NCBI GenBank assembly: GCA_934141445.1
Contig: CAKPCF010000005.1
Coordinates: 1-64,000 of the forward strand
Source: an uncultured Clostridia bacterium
Lineage (GTDB): Bacteria > Bacillota > Clostridia > TANB77 > CAG-508
Direction: 5' to 3'
Length of the DNA stretch: 64,000 nucleotides
Shown: positions 17,981 to 26,984 of the stretch, piece by piece
Layout: every line of letters starts with the position of its first letter
How positions within the stretch are numbered: the stretch's first letter is position 1
Made by a program: the position numbers and the translations under genes
The notes under the pieces: model-generated
What the model was told of the DNA's origin: nothing
What the model saw: the letters and a program-made list of their open reading frames with translations, nothing else
Databases searched by the model: none

Positions 17981-19624
17981 ATGATAATAAAATGTGAAAA
18001 TGAACTAATTGAATTTGAATCACCTATTTCTATTAGAGATGGTTTGAAAAATCAAATGGAAAAGAGTGAAATAAAAGAAATTATTGCTGCTAGATTTAAT
18101 AATGAAGTAGTTTCTTTAGATAAAGAAATAGACAAAGATGGAAAAATTGAATTTATAAATATGCAAAATAGAGATGGTAGATATATTTACATAAGAGGAG
18201 CTTTATATATTGCTAGTATGGCAATATCTGAATTGTATCCGGATGCATTATTAACAGTAAATTACCAATTATCTAATGCAATGTATTGCCAAATTGATAA
18301 TATGGAAATTACAGAAGAGATGATTGACAATATAAGAAATAAAATGCAAGAAATTATTAACAGCAATTTACCTATAAAGAAAGTTGTTATGACTAGGGAA
18401 GAAGCTGAAAAGTTTTATGAAGAAAGACCTACTTTAAAAGGTAGATTACAAACAGATGTAAATAAGGAAAGAATTAGTTTATATTTTTGTGGAGAATATT
18501 ATAACTATTTTTATGGAATTATGCCAGTATCAACAGGAGCAATTAAATTAGTAGATATTCAAAAATTTAGAAAAGGTTATATTATAAAATATCCAAGTGT
18601 AGAAAATCCAAATGAATTACCTAGTGGTGCTCAAAAATCATTAAAACAAATTTCTGCAATGGATGAATATGAAGAAATTTATAATATAATGAAAATGAAT
18701 ACTGTTTATAGACTAAATAAAAAATTAAGAGAAGGTAAAGAGAAAGAATTGATATTACTTTCTGAGGCTATTCATGAAAAGAAGATTGCAGAAATAGCAC
18801 AAAAAATAAAAGATAGAAAAGATGTTAGAATGGTTTTAATAGCTGGTCCATCATCTTCTGGAAAAACAACATTTGCAAATAAATTAGGTATGGCACTTAG
18901 AGTTCAAGGAATTAAGCCAGTAACACTTTCTACAGATAATTATTTTGTCGAAAGACAAGATAATCCAAAAGATAGTGACGGAAATTATGATTTTGAATGT
19001 ATAGAAGCTATAGATACAAAATTATTTAATCAACAATTATTAGATTTACTTAATGGAAAAGAAGTCGATTTACCAACATTTGATTTCTTAGTAGGAAGTA
19101 AAAAATATCTTGGAAATAAATTAAAACTTGAAAGTGATGAAATCCTTGTTATTGAAGGAATACATTGCTTAAATGATAAACTTACAAATTTAATACCAAA
19201 GGAAAATAAATTTAAGGTATATATTAGTGATTTAACAGTTTTAAATATTGATTATTATAATAGAATTTCTACAACAGATACAAGACTAATAAGAAGAATG
19301 GTTAGAGATTTCAATTTTAGAGGATATTCAGCATTACATACATTAAAAATGTGGAAGTCTGTAAATCGTGGAGAGCAAAAAAATATATTTCCATATCAAG
19401 AAGAGGCTGATTGCATGTTTAATTCATCAATTGTATATGAACTTGCAGCTCTAAAGAAATATGCAATGCCACTATTAGAGGAGATAACTAATGATAATCC
19501 GGAATATAGTGAAGCTAGAAGACTAATTTCAATGTTACAATATTTTGATGAAGTAGATTCAGAATGGATACCAAATAATTCACTTTTAAGAGAATTCATT
19601 GGTGGAAGTATATATGATGTATAA
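17981..19624 (+). CDS. Nucleoside (uridine) kinase with TGS/ThrRS-like N-terminal region
   Basis: A 547-residue protein. Residues ~1-60 resemble a TGS domain and ~60-220 the threonyl-tRNA synthetase second additional domain, with HPxxxxxL-like features degenerate. From ~285 there is a phosphoribulokinase/uridine kinase domain with Walker A AGPSSSGKTTFANKLG, LSTDNYFVER and LVIEGIHCLND. This composite architecture is widespread in Clostridia and annotated as nucleoside kinase; it likely phosphorylates uridine or a related substrate. AAGGAG precedes the ATG. Confidence 0.88.
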   Translation: MIIKCENELIEFESPISIRDGLKNQMEKSEIKEIIAARFNNEVVSLDKEIDKDGKIEFINMQNRDGRYIYIRGALYIASMAISELYPDALLTVNYQLSNAMYCQIDNMEITEEMIDNIRNKMQEIINSNLPIKKVVMTREEAEKFYEERPTLKGRLQTDVNKERISLYFCGEYYNYFYGIMPVSTGAIKLVDIQKFRKGYIIKYPSVENPNELPSGAQKSLKQISAMDEYEEIYNIMKMNTVYRLNKKLREGKEKELILLSEAIHEKKIAEIAQKIKDRKDVRMVLIAGPSSSGKTTFANKLGMALRVQGIKPVTLSTDNYFVERQDNPKDSDGNYDFECIEAIDTKLFNQQLLDLLNGKEVDLPTFDFLVGSKKYLGNKLKLESDEILVIEGIHCLNDKLTNLIPKENKFKVYISDLTVLNIDYYNRISTTDTRLIRRMVRDFNFRGYSALHTLKMWKSVNRGEQKNIFPYQEEADCMFNSSIVYELAALKKYAMPLLEEITNDNPEYSEARRLISMLQYFDEVDSEWIPNNSLLREFIGGSIYDV

Positions 19625-19651
19625 AATAATTAAATTTTATTAGGAGAAAAT

Positions 19652-19963
19652 ATGGCAAATTTTACAGTAATAGATGAAGAATTTGAATGTGAACATTGTA
19701 AGAGACATGTTCCTAAATTAGGATATTCTTGTAGAAATCATTGCCCATATTGTTTATATTCTAAACATGTTGATATAAATCCAGGTGATAGAGCTGAAAA
19801 TTGCCATGGAGAACTTGAACCAGTTGGTTTAGAAATAGATAGTAAAAAAGGATATGTGATTATTTTTAAATGTAAAAAATGTGGTGCAATTAGAAAAAAC
19901 AAGGCAGCAGAAGATGATAATATGGATTTAATTATAAAATTAAGTGCTAGACATGATTTTTAA
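19652..19963 (+). CDS. RNHCP domain protein (zinc-binding)
   Basis: A 103-residue protein with the family hallmark SCRNHCPYCLYSKHVD, plus CEHCKRHVP and CKKCGAIRKNKA, giving several Cys pairs for zinc. Full length for the RNHCP family, whose function is not established. It is in the same direction as its neighbours with TAGGAG before the ATG. Confidence 0.9.
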   Translation: MANFTVIDEEFECEHCKRHVPKLGYSCRNHCPYCLYSKHVDINPGDRAENCHGELEPVGLEIDSKKGYVIIFKCKKCGAIRKNKAAEDDNMDLIIKLSARHDF

Positions 19964-20019
19964 GATTAACAGTTAATATTATTAAAATTTATAGAATATA
20001 AAAACAAAGGAATAATAAA

Positions 20020-20499
20020 ATGGAAAAAGAAAAATTGATGAAAAATTTAAGAAAGATTTGTATAGTATTGATAATTTGCTGGATGATAGCTGTATTTATG
20101 TTTTCAAATCAAAGTGGAAGTGGCTCATCTGGACTTAGTATGAAAATATCAAAGATGTTATTTAATAATGATACTGTTGCAAGTAAAATGGAAGGTTTTA
20201 TAAGAAAATCTGCACATATAACTGAATATGCAATTGGTTCAATGTTGTTTTTTGGATATTGCTTAACTTATCCTAAAATGCAACCTAAAAAAAGGTTTAT
20301 TTTTTCAGAAATGTGTATAGTATTATATGCTATAACAGATGAGATTCATCAATTATTTATTCCAGGAAGAAATGGAAGTATAGTAGATGTTTTGATAGAT
20401 TCCTTTGGAGGAATAATCGGTTTAGGAGTAATATGGCTAGCAATGTTATTGATTGTTGGAATGGAATATAAAGAAAAGGAAGAGCTTAAACAAAAATAA
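20020..20499 (+). CDS. VanZ-like membrane protein
   Basis: A 159-residue polytopic protein with the VanZ family motifs FSNQSGSGSS near the first helix, RKSAHITEYAIGSMLFFGY, and the signature ITDEIHQLFIPGRNGSIVDV followed by DSFGGIIGL. VanZ confers low-level teicoplanin resistance in Tn1546; most chromosomal homologues have unknown roles. AAAGGA precedes the start. Confidence 0.88.
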   Translation: MEKEKLMKNLRKICIVLIICWMIAVFMFSNQSGSGSSGLSMKISKMLFNNDTVASKMEGFIRKSAHITEYAIGSMLFFGYCLTYPKMQPKKRFIFSEMCIVLYAITDEIHQLFIPGRNGSIVDVLIDSFGGIIGLGVIWLAMLLIVGMEYKEKEELKQK

Positions 20500-20543
20500 T
20501 AAAAATTACCAAATAGAAACTAATTTTATTTATGGAGAAGCAA

Positions 20544-21566
20544 ATGGAAAAAAATATAGAGAAAAAAGATACAAACAAAGAAAATATACAAAAAAATAAT
20601 TCACAAGAAAATTTACTTCAAACAGAAAAAATAAAAGAAGAAGTTCAAAAAAAATTTGATGAAACCAAAAAAGTTACTTTAGAAAAGACTGAAGAGATAA
20701 AAGAAAAATTAGAAACAGAAGCAGATAAACAAAAACATTTCAGAATACTTGGATTTAAAGTATGGAGACTTATGGCATATTTTGTTATATATAGTTTTTT
20801 AGGATTTTGTTTAGAAACTGTATATGGAATACTTACAAAAGGTGTTTTAGAAAGTAGACAAAGTTTCTTATATGGACCTTTTTGTGGAATATATGGTCTT
20901 GGAGCAGTAGTAATGATAGTGCTTCTTCAATATTTTAAGAAAAATAATTATACAATATTTTTTGGTGGATACATAATTGGTTCAGGAATAGAATATTTTG
21001 TTAGTTTAATAGGTGAAAAACTTTTACATGTTAAGTGGTGGGATTATTCTTCAGAACCATTTAATATAGGAGGCAGAGTTTGTTTATTTTATTCATTAGC
21101 TTGGGGAATTTTAGCAATTTATTTAATATCACATCTTAATCCATTGATAGATAAGTTAATAGATAAAATTAAAAGTAAATTGTCAAAATATATGCTTCCA
21201 GTATTATTTGATTTTGCAACTGCATTTTTATTAGTTGATTGTATAATATCTGCTATTGCTATGAATGTTTTTTATGCAAGATTAGTGTATCAATACAATC
21301 TAAATATACCAAATGCTGAAATATATGCTAAAGCTTATGAAGCTATTCAAGAAAATGAAGTTTGGTACAAATTTACAGAAAAATATTTTTCTGATGAAAA
21401 GATGTTAAAGACATATCCTAATTTAAAAATGCAAGATGTTGATGGTAATATTATTTTTGTAAGAGATGTTTTGAAAGATATAAAACCATATTATTTGAAG
21501 TTATATACTCCTAAAAACAATATAAAATTAACTGGTGTAGAAACAGTAACTTATGAGGAAAAATAA
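20544..21566 (+). CDS. CmpB-type putative ABC transporter permease (COG4905)
   Basis: About 340 residues. A charged Lys/Glu-rich N-terminal arm (residues 1-65, coiled-coil-like) precedes six or so membrane segments with the family motifs YSFLGFCLETVYGILTKG, SRQSFLYGPFCGIYGLG, YIIGSGIEYFVS and WDYSSEPFNIGGRVCLFYS. No ATPase gene adjoins it. GGAG at 20534-20537 overlaps an upstream ATG (20532) but is well spaced for 20544, so I use 20544. Confidence 0.8.
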   Translation: MEKNIEKKDTNKENIQKNNSQENLLQTEKIKEEVQKKFDETKKVTLEKTEEIKEKLETEADKQKHFRILGFKVWRLMAYFVIYSFLGFCLETVYGILTKGVLESRQSFLYGPFCGIYGLGAVVMIVLLQYFKKNNYTIFFGGYIIGSGIEYFVSLIGEKLLHVKWWDYSSEPFNIGGRVCLFYSLAWGILAIYLISHLNPLIDKLIDKIKSKLSKYMLPVLFDFATAFLLVDCIISAIAMNVFYARLVYQYNLNIPNAEIYAKAYEAIQENEVWYKFTEKYFSDEKMLKTYPNLKMQDVDGNIIFVRDVLKDIKPYYLKLYTPKNNIKLTGVETVTYEEK

Positions 21567-21584
21567 TATAAATGAAAAATAAAT

Positions 21585-21643
21585 GTTACATTTTTGTTAC
21601 ATTTATAAAATTGCTTTAAAAATAATTTTGAGTGTTGTATAAT
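21585..21643 (+). promoter_or_regulatory. Promoter with 11-bp tandem repeats upstream of the ART-HD operon
   Basis: TGTTACATTT occurs at 21585-21594 and 21596-21605, a direct repeat with an 11-bp period. A TATAAT -10 lies at 21638-21643 without a good -35, and TGTAAC follows it. This layout suggests a repeat-binding regulator upstream of a weak core promoter. The regulator is unknown. Confidence 0.55.
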
Positions 21644-21707
21644 GTAACTATGTTTGAAATGAGAATTAAAAGAACAACAGAAAAAGGGTAATAAAGGAGA
21701 AAAATCA

Positions 21708-23786
21708 GTGGCTAAAATATATAATTTAAGTAAAGTTAAAAGTTTAAGGCAAATGAATATTTTTTATAAAAGTATTTTAAGTGTTTTCGAATATAATGAA
21801 CAATTTGCAATTCTTTTAGACGATAATCATATATGTTTTTTGCCAAATGAAGAAGAAACTCATAAATTTGTTAAAAATATAAATTTAAATATTGCTAATA
21901 GATGTATTGAAAATGATAGTAAAATTGAGGATAATAAGCCACAAATAACATATTCAAATATAGATGAAAATACAGAAAAAGTAATAGTAAATGCACTTGG
22001 TTCTGAATATGAATGTTATGTTATTATACCAAAAGATGTTAAAATTGATGGAAATACTTTAATTCCAAATAAGAGGTTAATAAAACAGTTTTATGCTAAA
22101 GCGATAAAAAAAGGAAAAAAATATGAAGCTTTAGATTTTAATTTTGAAGTTTTAAATTCTGATTTAGTAAATGATGTTGCTACATTAGTTCTTGGTATTC
22201 AAAGGCCTACATCTGCTCAAATTGCTAGTTTAAATAACTATAAAAATAATTATTGTGATATTATTACAGAATTTTTGGATTTTAAAGAAGGTAAATGCAA
22301 AGGCAATAAGAAATACAATATTGATAATAGTTTAGTAGATACTATTTTACAAATTGAGAAAGCTTTTGGAGAATTAAAACCTTTAAGAAAAGCGGTTGTA
22401 TTGCATAAAAGTGGTGAAGGTGTTTTAAAAGATATAAAAGAAAATGATGAAATAAATTATACATCATTTGTATCTACATCTTTAGTTGAAAAAGAAGAAA
22501 ATTATCAAAATTCTGTATTCTATCATTTAGTTGTTCCAAAGGGTATACCTTTTGCACTTATGAGTCAATTAGGTGAAACAACAGAAGATAATGAAATATT
22601 ATTACCTCCATCTAATTATGATGTAAAATCTATTGAAAATGATAATAAAAGAAGAACAAATTATAAATTAAAATTTATTGCACAAGAAGATATTAGAGAA
22701 ATTTTATTAAAGGCATTTAGAGAAAATTGTAGAGAATATGTAAAAAGTAATAGTAATGTTAAAAAGAGTAGAGACCAATTTGAAAAAAATAAATACAAAT
22801 ATAACAAATTTTATTCAACATATTCTAATCAATATGATTTATTTGATGAAGTAGATAATTTAAATTCTTTAAATAAATTGAATTATGTATTAGAAGAGAT
22901 TGAAGATATCGACTATGATAAAGACTTGTTTATGGCAGAAAGAGATTATGGGATTGCACATACAAAAAGGTCTATATTAGAAGCTGCAATATTTTCTAAT
23001 ATAGAAGGACTAACGAATCAAGATGCTAAAATTTTAATGGCAATTGCTAAATACCATGATATAGGTGTTGAAAATGATGAAAATAGTAAAGAACATGGTA
23101 GAAAAAGCGTAGAAAAGTTAAAACATGAATTAGATAATTTTTCCTCAGAAGATGCAGAAGTAATCAAATTTGTAATTGCAGAACATTCTTTGGAAAAAAG
23201 TGAAAATGATTTACATATTTCAAATTTGCCAATTGCTAAGCAATCTAAATTTAAGAAGATGCTAGTATACTTTAAAGATATAGATGAGCTTGAAAAGGTT
23301 AGAAGATATGAATTTAATCCCAATAATTTAGAAACAGAAACAGCTAAAAAAATGGCAAATATTGCTTATATGAACTGGAATCTATTTGATACTTTATTTG
23401 CTTATTTATCTGCTGAAAAATTTGCTGAATCAAGATTAGAAGATATTTTAACACATGAAAAGATAGAAGAACAAGAAAAAGAAAAGAAAAAAGCTTTTGC
23501 TTTAATAAGAATTGAAGATAAGAGTACTTTATTATCAAAAGCAATAAAAATATTTGATAAATTACGTGGAAATGTAAAAGATGAACCTTCTGTTGAAGAA
23601 AATTCAGCAGCTGCTGCAAAAGCAAGACTTGCAAAAGTTATGGTTGGAAGACAAATTGCAAAAGAAGAACTTGAAAAAGAAAATTCAAGTTGCAATGAAA
23701 ACAATCAGCTAAATGTTGGTAGTGTTTTGCAAACTGCAAGAGCAATAGAAAATCTTTCAAAAGAAAATCAAACAAACGGAATATAA
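21708..23786 (+). CDS. ADP-ribosyltransferase-like / HD phosphohydrolase fusion protein
   Basis: 692 residues, GTG start with AAAGGAG upstream. Residues ~200-330 resemble the toxin-type ADP-ribosyltransferase fold: a first strand with VVLHKSGEG (His233 where Arg is usual), YTSFVSTSL with Ser-Thr-Ser at 256-258, and TEDNEILLPPSNYDV giving Asp294-x-Glu296 in place of the usual Glu-x-Glu. Residues ~410-540 form an HD-superfamily domain: His418, AKYHDIG with His450-Asp451, KEHG His463, AEHS His493, and FKDIDELEKVR with Asp524. The first 200 residues are unrecognised; the C-terminus is charged and helical. No signal peptide, so it is likely cytoplasmic. The ECF sigma gene starts 2 nt downstream. 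Confidence 0.7.
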   Translation: MAKIYNLSKVKSLRQMNIFYKSILSVFEYNEQFAILLDDNHICFLPNEEETHKFVKNINLNIANRCIENDSKIEDNKPQITYSNIDENTEKVIVNALGSEYECYVIIPKDVKIDGNTLIPNKRLIKQFYAKAIKKGKKYEALDFNFEVLNSDLVNDVATLVLGIQRPTSAQIASLNNYKNNYCDIITEFLDFKEGKCKGNKKYNIDNSLVDTILQIEKAFGELKPLRKAVVLHKSGEGVLKDIKENDEINYTSFVSTSLVEKEENYQNSVFYHLVVPKGIPFALMSQLGETTEDNEILLPPSNYDVKSIENDNKRRTNYKLKFIAQEDIREILLKAFRENCREYVKSNSNVKKSRDQFEKNKYKYNKFYSTYSNQYDLFDEVDNLNSLNKLNYVLEEIEDIDYDKDLFMAERDYGIAHTKRSILEAAIFSNIEGLTNQDAKILMAIAKYHDIGVENDENSKEHGRKSVEKLKHELDNFSSEDAEVIKFVIAEHSLEKSENDLHISNLPIAKQSKFKKMLVYFKDIDELEKVRRYEFNPNNLETETAKKMANIAYMNWNLFDTLFAYLSAEKFAESRLEDILTHEKIEEQEKEKKKAFALIRIEDKSTLLSKAIKIFDKLRGNVKDEPSVEENSAAAAKARLAKVMVGRQIAKEELEKENSSCNENNQLNVGSVLQTARAIENLSKENQTNGI

Positions 23787-23788
23787 GT

Positions 23789-24697
23789 ATGGAAAATAAA
23801 GAATATATACAGAAATCTTTTATTAAATGGATAAAGGATAGAAATGATATAAACTATGAAAAATTTTATAATTCAGCAAAGCAACTTGTATATAAAGTTG
23901 CTTTTAGTTATTTGAAAAATCAAGAAGACTGTGATGATTTAGTTCAAGATGTTTTTATAAAAATTTATAATTTGAAAAACGATAAATTACCAAGTTATAA
24001 TGAATTGTCTTGGCTGTATTCAATTACTAAAAATTCTTCAATAAATTTTATTAAATCTCGAAAACCAGAACTACCAACTGACGAAGTATTTGAAATTCAA
24101 GATACGAGAGATGAGTTAGAACAAATTATAGATAGAGATAAGTTTAATAATTTAATCTATAATCTTTCATATAAGGAAAAGGAAATTATTACTTTAAAAA
24201 TATTGGGTGAATTTTCATTTAAAGAGATTGCAAGTTTATTAGATATGAAAATTGCAAATGTTAAGTGGTATTATTACAAGTCTATAAAAACACTAAGATT
24301 AGCACTTGGTAATATGGCAATGTGTATAATTACATTTACATTATATTTAAAAACAAGAAAAACAGAAATAGACAAGAGTCAGAATGTAGAAGAAATTGAA
24401 GGAAACCAAAATTCAAATACTAATAATAGTAGTAATTCAAAAGAAAATAATAATTTTATAGATAGTAGCCTGGATATAGATGTAAGTTCAAATTCACAAA
24501 TAAATCAAAAAACGGACAATACAATTTCAAGTACAATGTCATCAACAGATGATGTTGAGTTTAATATAACTCCATCAATTTCGCGAGAAACATCTTGGTC
24601 TTTTCTTATTGCAACAATTGTATTTTTAATAGGTACAATAACTTTTAGTACAATGTTTTTAAAATCACAAAAAATAAATAAGAAAAAAACTAACTAA
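23789..24697 (+). CDS. ECF-type sigma factor with two predicted C-terminal membrane segments
   Basis: 302 residues. Region 2 spans ~25-92 (YLKNQEDCDDLVQDVFIKIY) and region 4 spans ~125-172 (LSYKEKEIITLKILGEFSF then KEIASLLDM). Then come a hydrophobic stretch (171-187), about 80 residues rich in Ser/Asn, and a clear membrane helix (~270-290) with a short Lys tail. ECF sigmas are normally soluble and held by a separate anti-sigma; here the anchor appears fused. It starts 2 nt after the ART-HD gene and is followed 48 nt later by a DUF4362-like gene, so the three form an operon. Confidence 0.85.
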   Translation: MENKEYIQKSFIKWIKDRNDINYEKFYNSAKQLVYKVAFSYLKNQEDCDDLVQDVFIKIYNLKNDKLPSYNELSWLYSITKNSSINFIKSRKPELPTDEVFEIQDTRDELEQIIDRDKFNNLIYNLSYKEKEIITLKILGEFSFKEIASLLDMKIANVKWYYYKSIKTLRLALGNMAMCIITFTLYLKTRKTEIDKSQNVEEIEGNQNSNTNNSSNSKENNNFIDSSLDIDVSSNSQINQKTDNTISSTMSSTDDVEFNITPSISRETSWSFLIATIVFLIGTITFSTMFLKSQKINKKKTN

Positions 24698-24745
24698 TTT
24701 ACTTACAGAAATTGTCTAATTATTAGAAAGGTATAAGGTGAATAT

Positions 24746-25828
24746 ATGAAAAGAAGAGATTTATTAGTAATAGCAATTATTGTAACTTTAATAATTGTAG
24801 TAGTTGCAAGTATTTTGGTAATAAAAAATACACAAACTAAAAATTTAGATAATACAGATAATAAATTAGCTGAATTTGAAAGAAATGTTAGTACAGTTAA
24901 TAATGTAGCAAAAAAAGTATCAAATGAAGATACTGAAAATACAGTAATTAAAAACGAAACAAATCAAGAAAATAATGCTGAACAAGATGAATTTGCAAAT
25001 GATGTTGTAATTGCTCATAAGAATGTGAAAAATTTAGACAAGCTAAATGAGTTTGTTGACTATTTTATGAAAACAAATACGGTAGATTTAAAAGAAGCTA
25101 AAAATATAAGAATAGTTACATATACAGATGAAGGTGATCCAATTATCACAACTGTAACTTTTGAACCTAATGGATATTATAAGTCAAAATTTATAATATC
25201 TGTTGATTATACTAGAGATAGATTTTCAAATGAAGCAGATAGAAAAGTTGTAACAGATGAATACTTGTCTCAGTATTATCAATTGTTTAGACAATATAAA
25301 CAAAATAATGAAGAAGGTTATATTGAAATAGCATTAAAAGAAAATGGAATAAAGAAAATGGATAAAGAAGCTAGTATTTGTTCATATCCTTTAAACTGTA
25401 GTCCAGATAATGCAAATTATGCAAGTAATGTTTATGTGAAATGTGAAATGAAGAATACAAATAACATTATAGATATAACTAAAAATCAAAATTATCCTGT
25501 TCATATAATGCAAGGTAATGCTACAGTAAAAATCAAAAATAAAGAATATACTTTAAAAGAAGCTTTAGAAGGTAAAAAGATAAGTTGTGATGATATACTT
25601 GAGCAAGCAGAAATGGATTACCAAAATGGCTTCTGTATAAAAACAGAAGAAACTTCTGAAAAAGAAAATATAAATGCAACTAAATACAAGTATGGTGATT
25701 ACAATCTTATTAAATATAATACAAAATATGGAACAAAAGCAGTTGTATTTACTGGAAATAAATTTTTCCATTCATCTGAAGTATGGAGAGAACTTAATTC
25801 AAGAACAACAATTGATGTAGCAATGTAA
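24746..25828 (+). CDS. Membrane-anchored DUF4362-like protein
   Basis: 360 residues. An uncleaved-looking N-terminal helix (7-26) is followed by a polar linker. Residues ~84-170 match what I recall of DUF4362 (NDVVIAHKNVKNLDKLNEF, IRIVTYTDEGDPI, VDYTRDRF). The C-terminal half is unrecognised and contains four Cys (CSYPLNC, KCEM, SCDDIL). It is probably extracytoplasmic, tethered next to the anchored sigma factor, and so a candidate signal sensor or partner. AAGGTG precedes the ATG. Confidence 0.65.
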   Translation: MKRRDLLVIAIIVTLIIVVVASILVIKNTQTKNLDNTDNKLAEFERNVSTVNNVAKKVSNEDTENTVIKNETNQENNAEQDEFANDVVIAHKNVKNLDKLNEFVDYFMKTNTVDLKEAKNIRIVTYTDEGDPIITTVTFEPNGYYKSKFIISVDYTRDRFSNEADRKVVTDEYLSQYYQLFRQYKQNNEEGYIEIALKENGIKKMDKEASICSYPLNCSPDNANYASNVYVKCEMKNTNNIIDITKNQNYPVHIMQGNATVKIKNKEYTLKEALEGKKISCDDILEQAEMDYQNGFCIKTEETSEKENINATKYKYGDYNLIKYNTKYGTKAVVFTGNKFFHSSEVWRELNSRTTIDVAM

Positions 25829-25845
25829 TTTGCAGGTGAATGCAA

Positions 25846-25920
25846 CAATAGTTTATTCGAGAACCACTATTGATAGAGAACATTATGGTAGTTAAGAGGA
25901 AGTGCATAGCACTTTCTTTT
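25846..25920 (+). terminator. Two hairpins ending the ART-HD operon
   Basis: A 7-bp stem CAATAGT (25846-25852) / ACTATTG (25866-25872) is followed by AAGAGGAAGTGC (25894-25905) / GCACTTTCTTTT (25909-25920), the latter with a T-rich 3' arm. The second hairpin is nearly identical to one at 41582-41603 in the opposite orientation. Confidence 0.65.
25897..25918 (+). repeat. Dispersed 22-bp palindromic repeat, copy 1
   Basis: 20 of 22 positions match the reverse complement of 41582-41603; the core is AGGAAGTGC and GCACTTTC around a 2-3 nt loop. Both copies are followed on their own strand by an ATATAAAAA stretch. Two copies in 64 kb suggest a genome-wide palindromic repeat family. Confidence 0.6.
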
Positions 25921-26025
25921 GATATAAAAAAATAATTTTAAAAATTGGCTAAAACATTTGAATTTTATAAAAAAATGTGATATTTATATATATGAAAATC
26001 TTAGATAAAATAAGGAGTGTACAAA

Positions 26026-26376
26026 ATGGAAAGAGAAATTAACGAAGAAAAAAGAGCAAAATTTATGGAATTTGCAGGAAAGAGAGTAAACAATGTTTTA
26101 CATGATATTCAAATATTAGAGCCAATGGCAAGAAGTAATGCTTATGATTTTACAAAACAAGATGTTGATGAAATGTTCCGTGCAATGGAAGATACCTTAG
26201 CTGAAGCAAAAGATGAATTTTACAAAAAATTCGAAGAAAAAGCTAGAGCATCTAAGAAAGTATTTACATTTGGAAATACTAAACCACAAGAAGCAGAAGT
26301 TGAAGTAGAAGTTATTGAAGAACCAATCGAAGAAGTTTCAGAAGTAACAGAAGAACCAGAGAAAATTGAAGAATAG
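26026..26376 (+). CDS. Small acidic protein of unknown function
   Basis: 116 residues, a charged helical N-terminal ~85 residues (REINEEKRAKFMEFAGKRVN, MARSNAYDFTKQDVDEMFRAM) and a Glu/Val-rich acidic tail (VEVEVIEEPIEEVSEVTEE). AAGGAG is 8 nt before the ATG at 26026; an in-frame GTG at 26017 is too close to the binding site. A TTGAAT (25958) / TATTTA (25981) promoter with 17-bp spacing is plausible. It ends 23 nt before rlmH and is likely cotranscribed with it. Confidence 0.65.
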   Translation: MEREINEEKRAKFMEFAGKRVNNVLHDIQILEPMARSNAYDFTKQDVDEMFRAMEDTLAEAKDEFYKKFEEKARASKKVFTFGNTKPQEAEVEVEVIEEPIEEVSEVTEEPEKIEE

Positions 26377-26399
26377 TTCTAGTTGGTTGGAGAAAATAA

Positions 26400-26882
26400 A
26401 TGCTTAATATAAATATTTTATGTGTAGGAAAAATAAAAGAAAAATACTTAAAAGAAGCTATAAACGAATATAGTAAAAGGTTATCTAAATACTGTAATTT
26501 AAATATTATTGAAGTAGCTGATGAAGTTGTTCCAAATAAACTTAGTGAGAATGTTATTGAAGAAATAAAAAATAAAGAAGCAAGCAAAATGCTTGAACAA
26601 TTAAAAAAAGAAACATATTTAATTTCTTTAGATTTAAAAGGAAAGCAATATACATCAGAAGAATTTTCACAAAAAATTCAAGATATTGCTGTTCAAGGTA
26701 ATAGTTCAATTACGTTTGTAATTGGAGGAACTTTGGGAATTGGAAAAGAAGTATTAGATAAATCAAAAGAAAAAATATGTTTTTCAAAAATGACATTTCC
26801 TCATCAGTTAATTAGGGTATTTGTATTAGAACAAATATTTAGAGCATTTAAAATTTCATCTGGAGAAACATATCATAGATAA
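26400..26882 (+). CDS. rlmH: 23S rRNA (pseudouridine1915-N3)-methyltransferase
   Basis: A 160-residue SPOUT methyltransferase modifying helix 69 of 23S rRNA. Full-length signature: ILCVGKIKEKYLKEAINEY, VIGGTLGIG (SAM-binding knot), and the C-terminus MTFPHQLIRVFVLEQIFRAF ending SGETYHR. TTGGAG upstream sets the ATG. Confidence 0.96.
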   Translation: MLNINILCVGKIKEKYLKEAINEYSKRLSKYCNLNIIEVADEVVPNKLSENVIEEIKNKEASKMLEQLKKETYLISLDLKGKQYTSEEFSQKIQDIAVQGNSSITFVIGGTLGIGKEVLDKSKEKICFSKMTFPHQLIRVFVLEQIFRAFKISSGETYHR

Positions 26883-26930
26883 AAATAAACGAATATAGGT
26901 TTTAAAGCTAAAACTTGTATTCGTTTATTT
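26883..26930 (+). terminator. Intrinsic terminator after rlmH
   Basis: A 13-bp stem AAATAAACGAATA (26883-26895) / TATTCGTTTATTT (26918-26930) with further inner pairing of the AGGTTTTA/TAAAACT loop flanks. Confidence 0.8.
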
Positions 26931-26984
26931 GCTATATTAGGGAAAGTTGTACTTTTAAATTCTCTACAATATATTTGGTATAAA

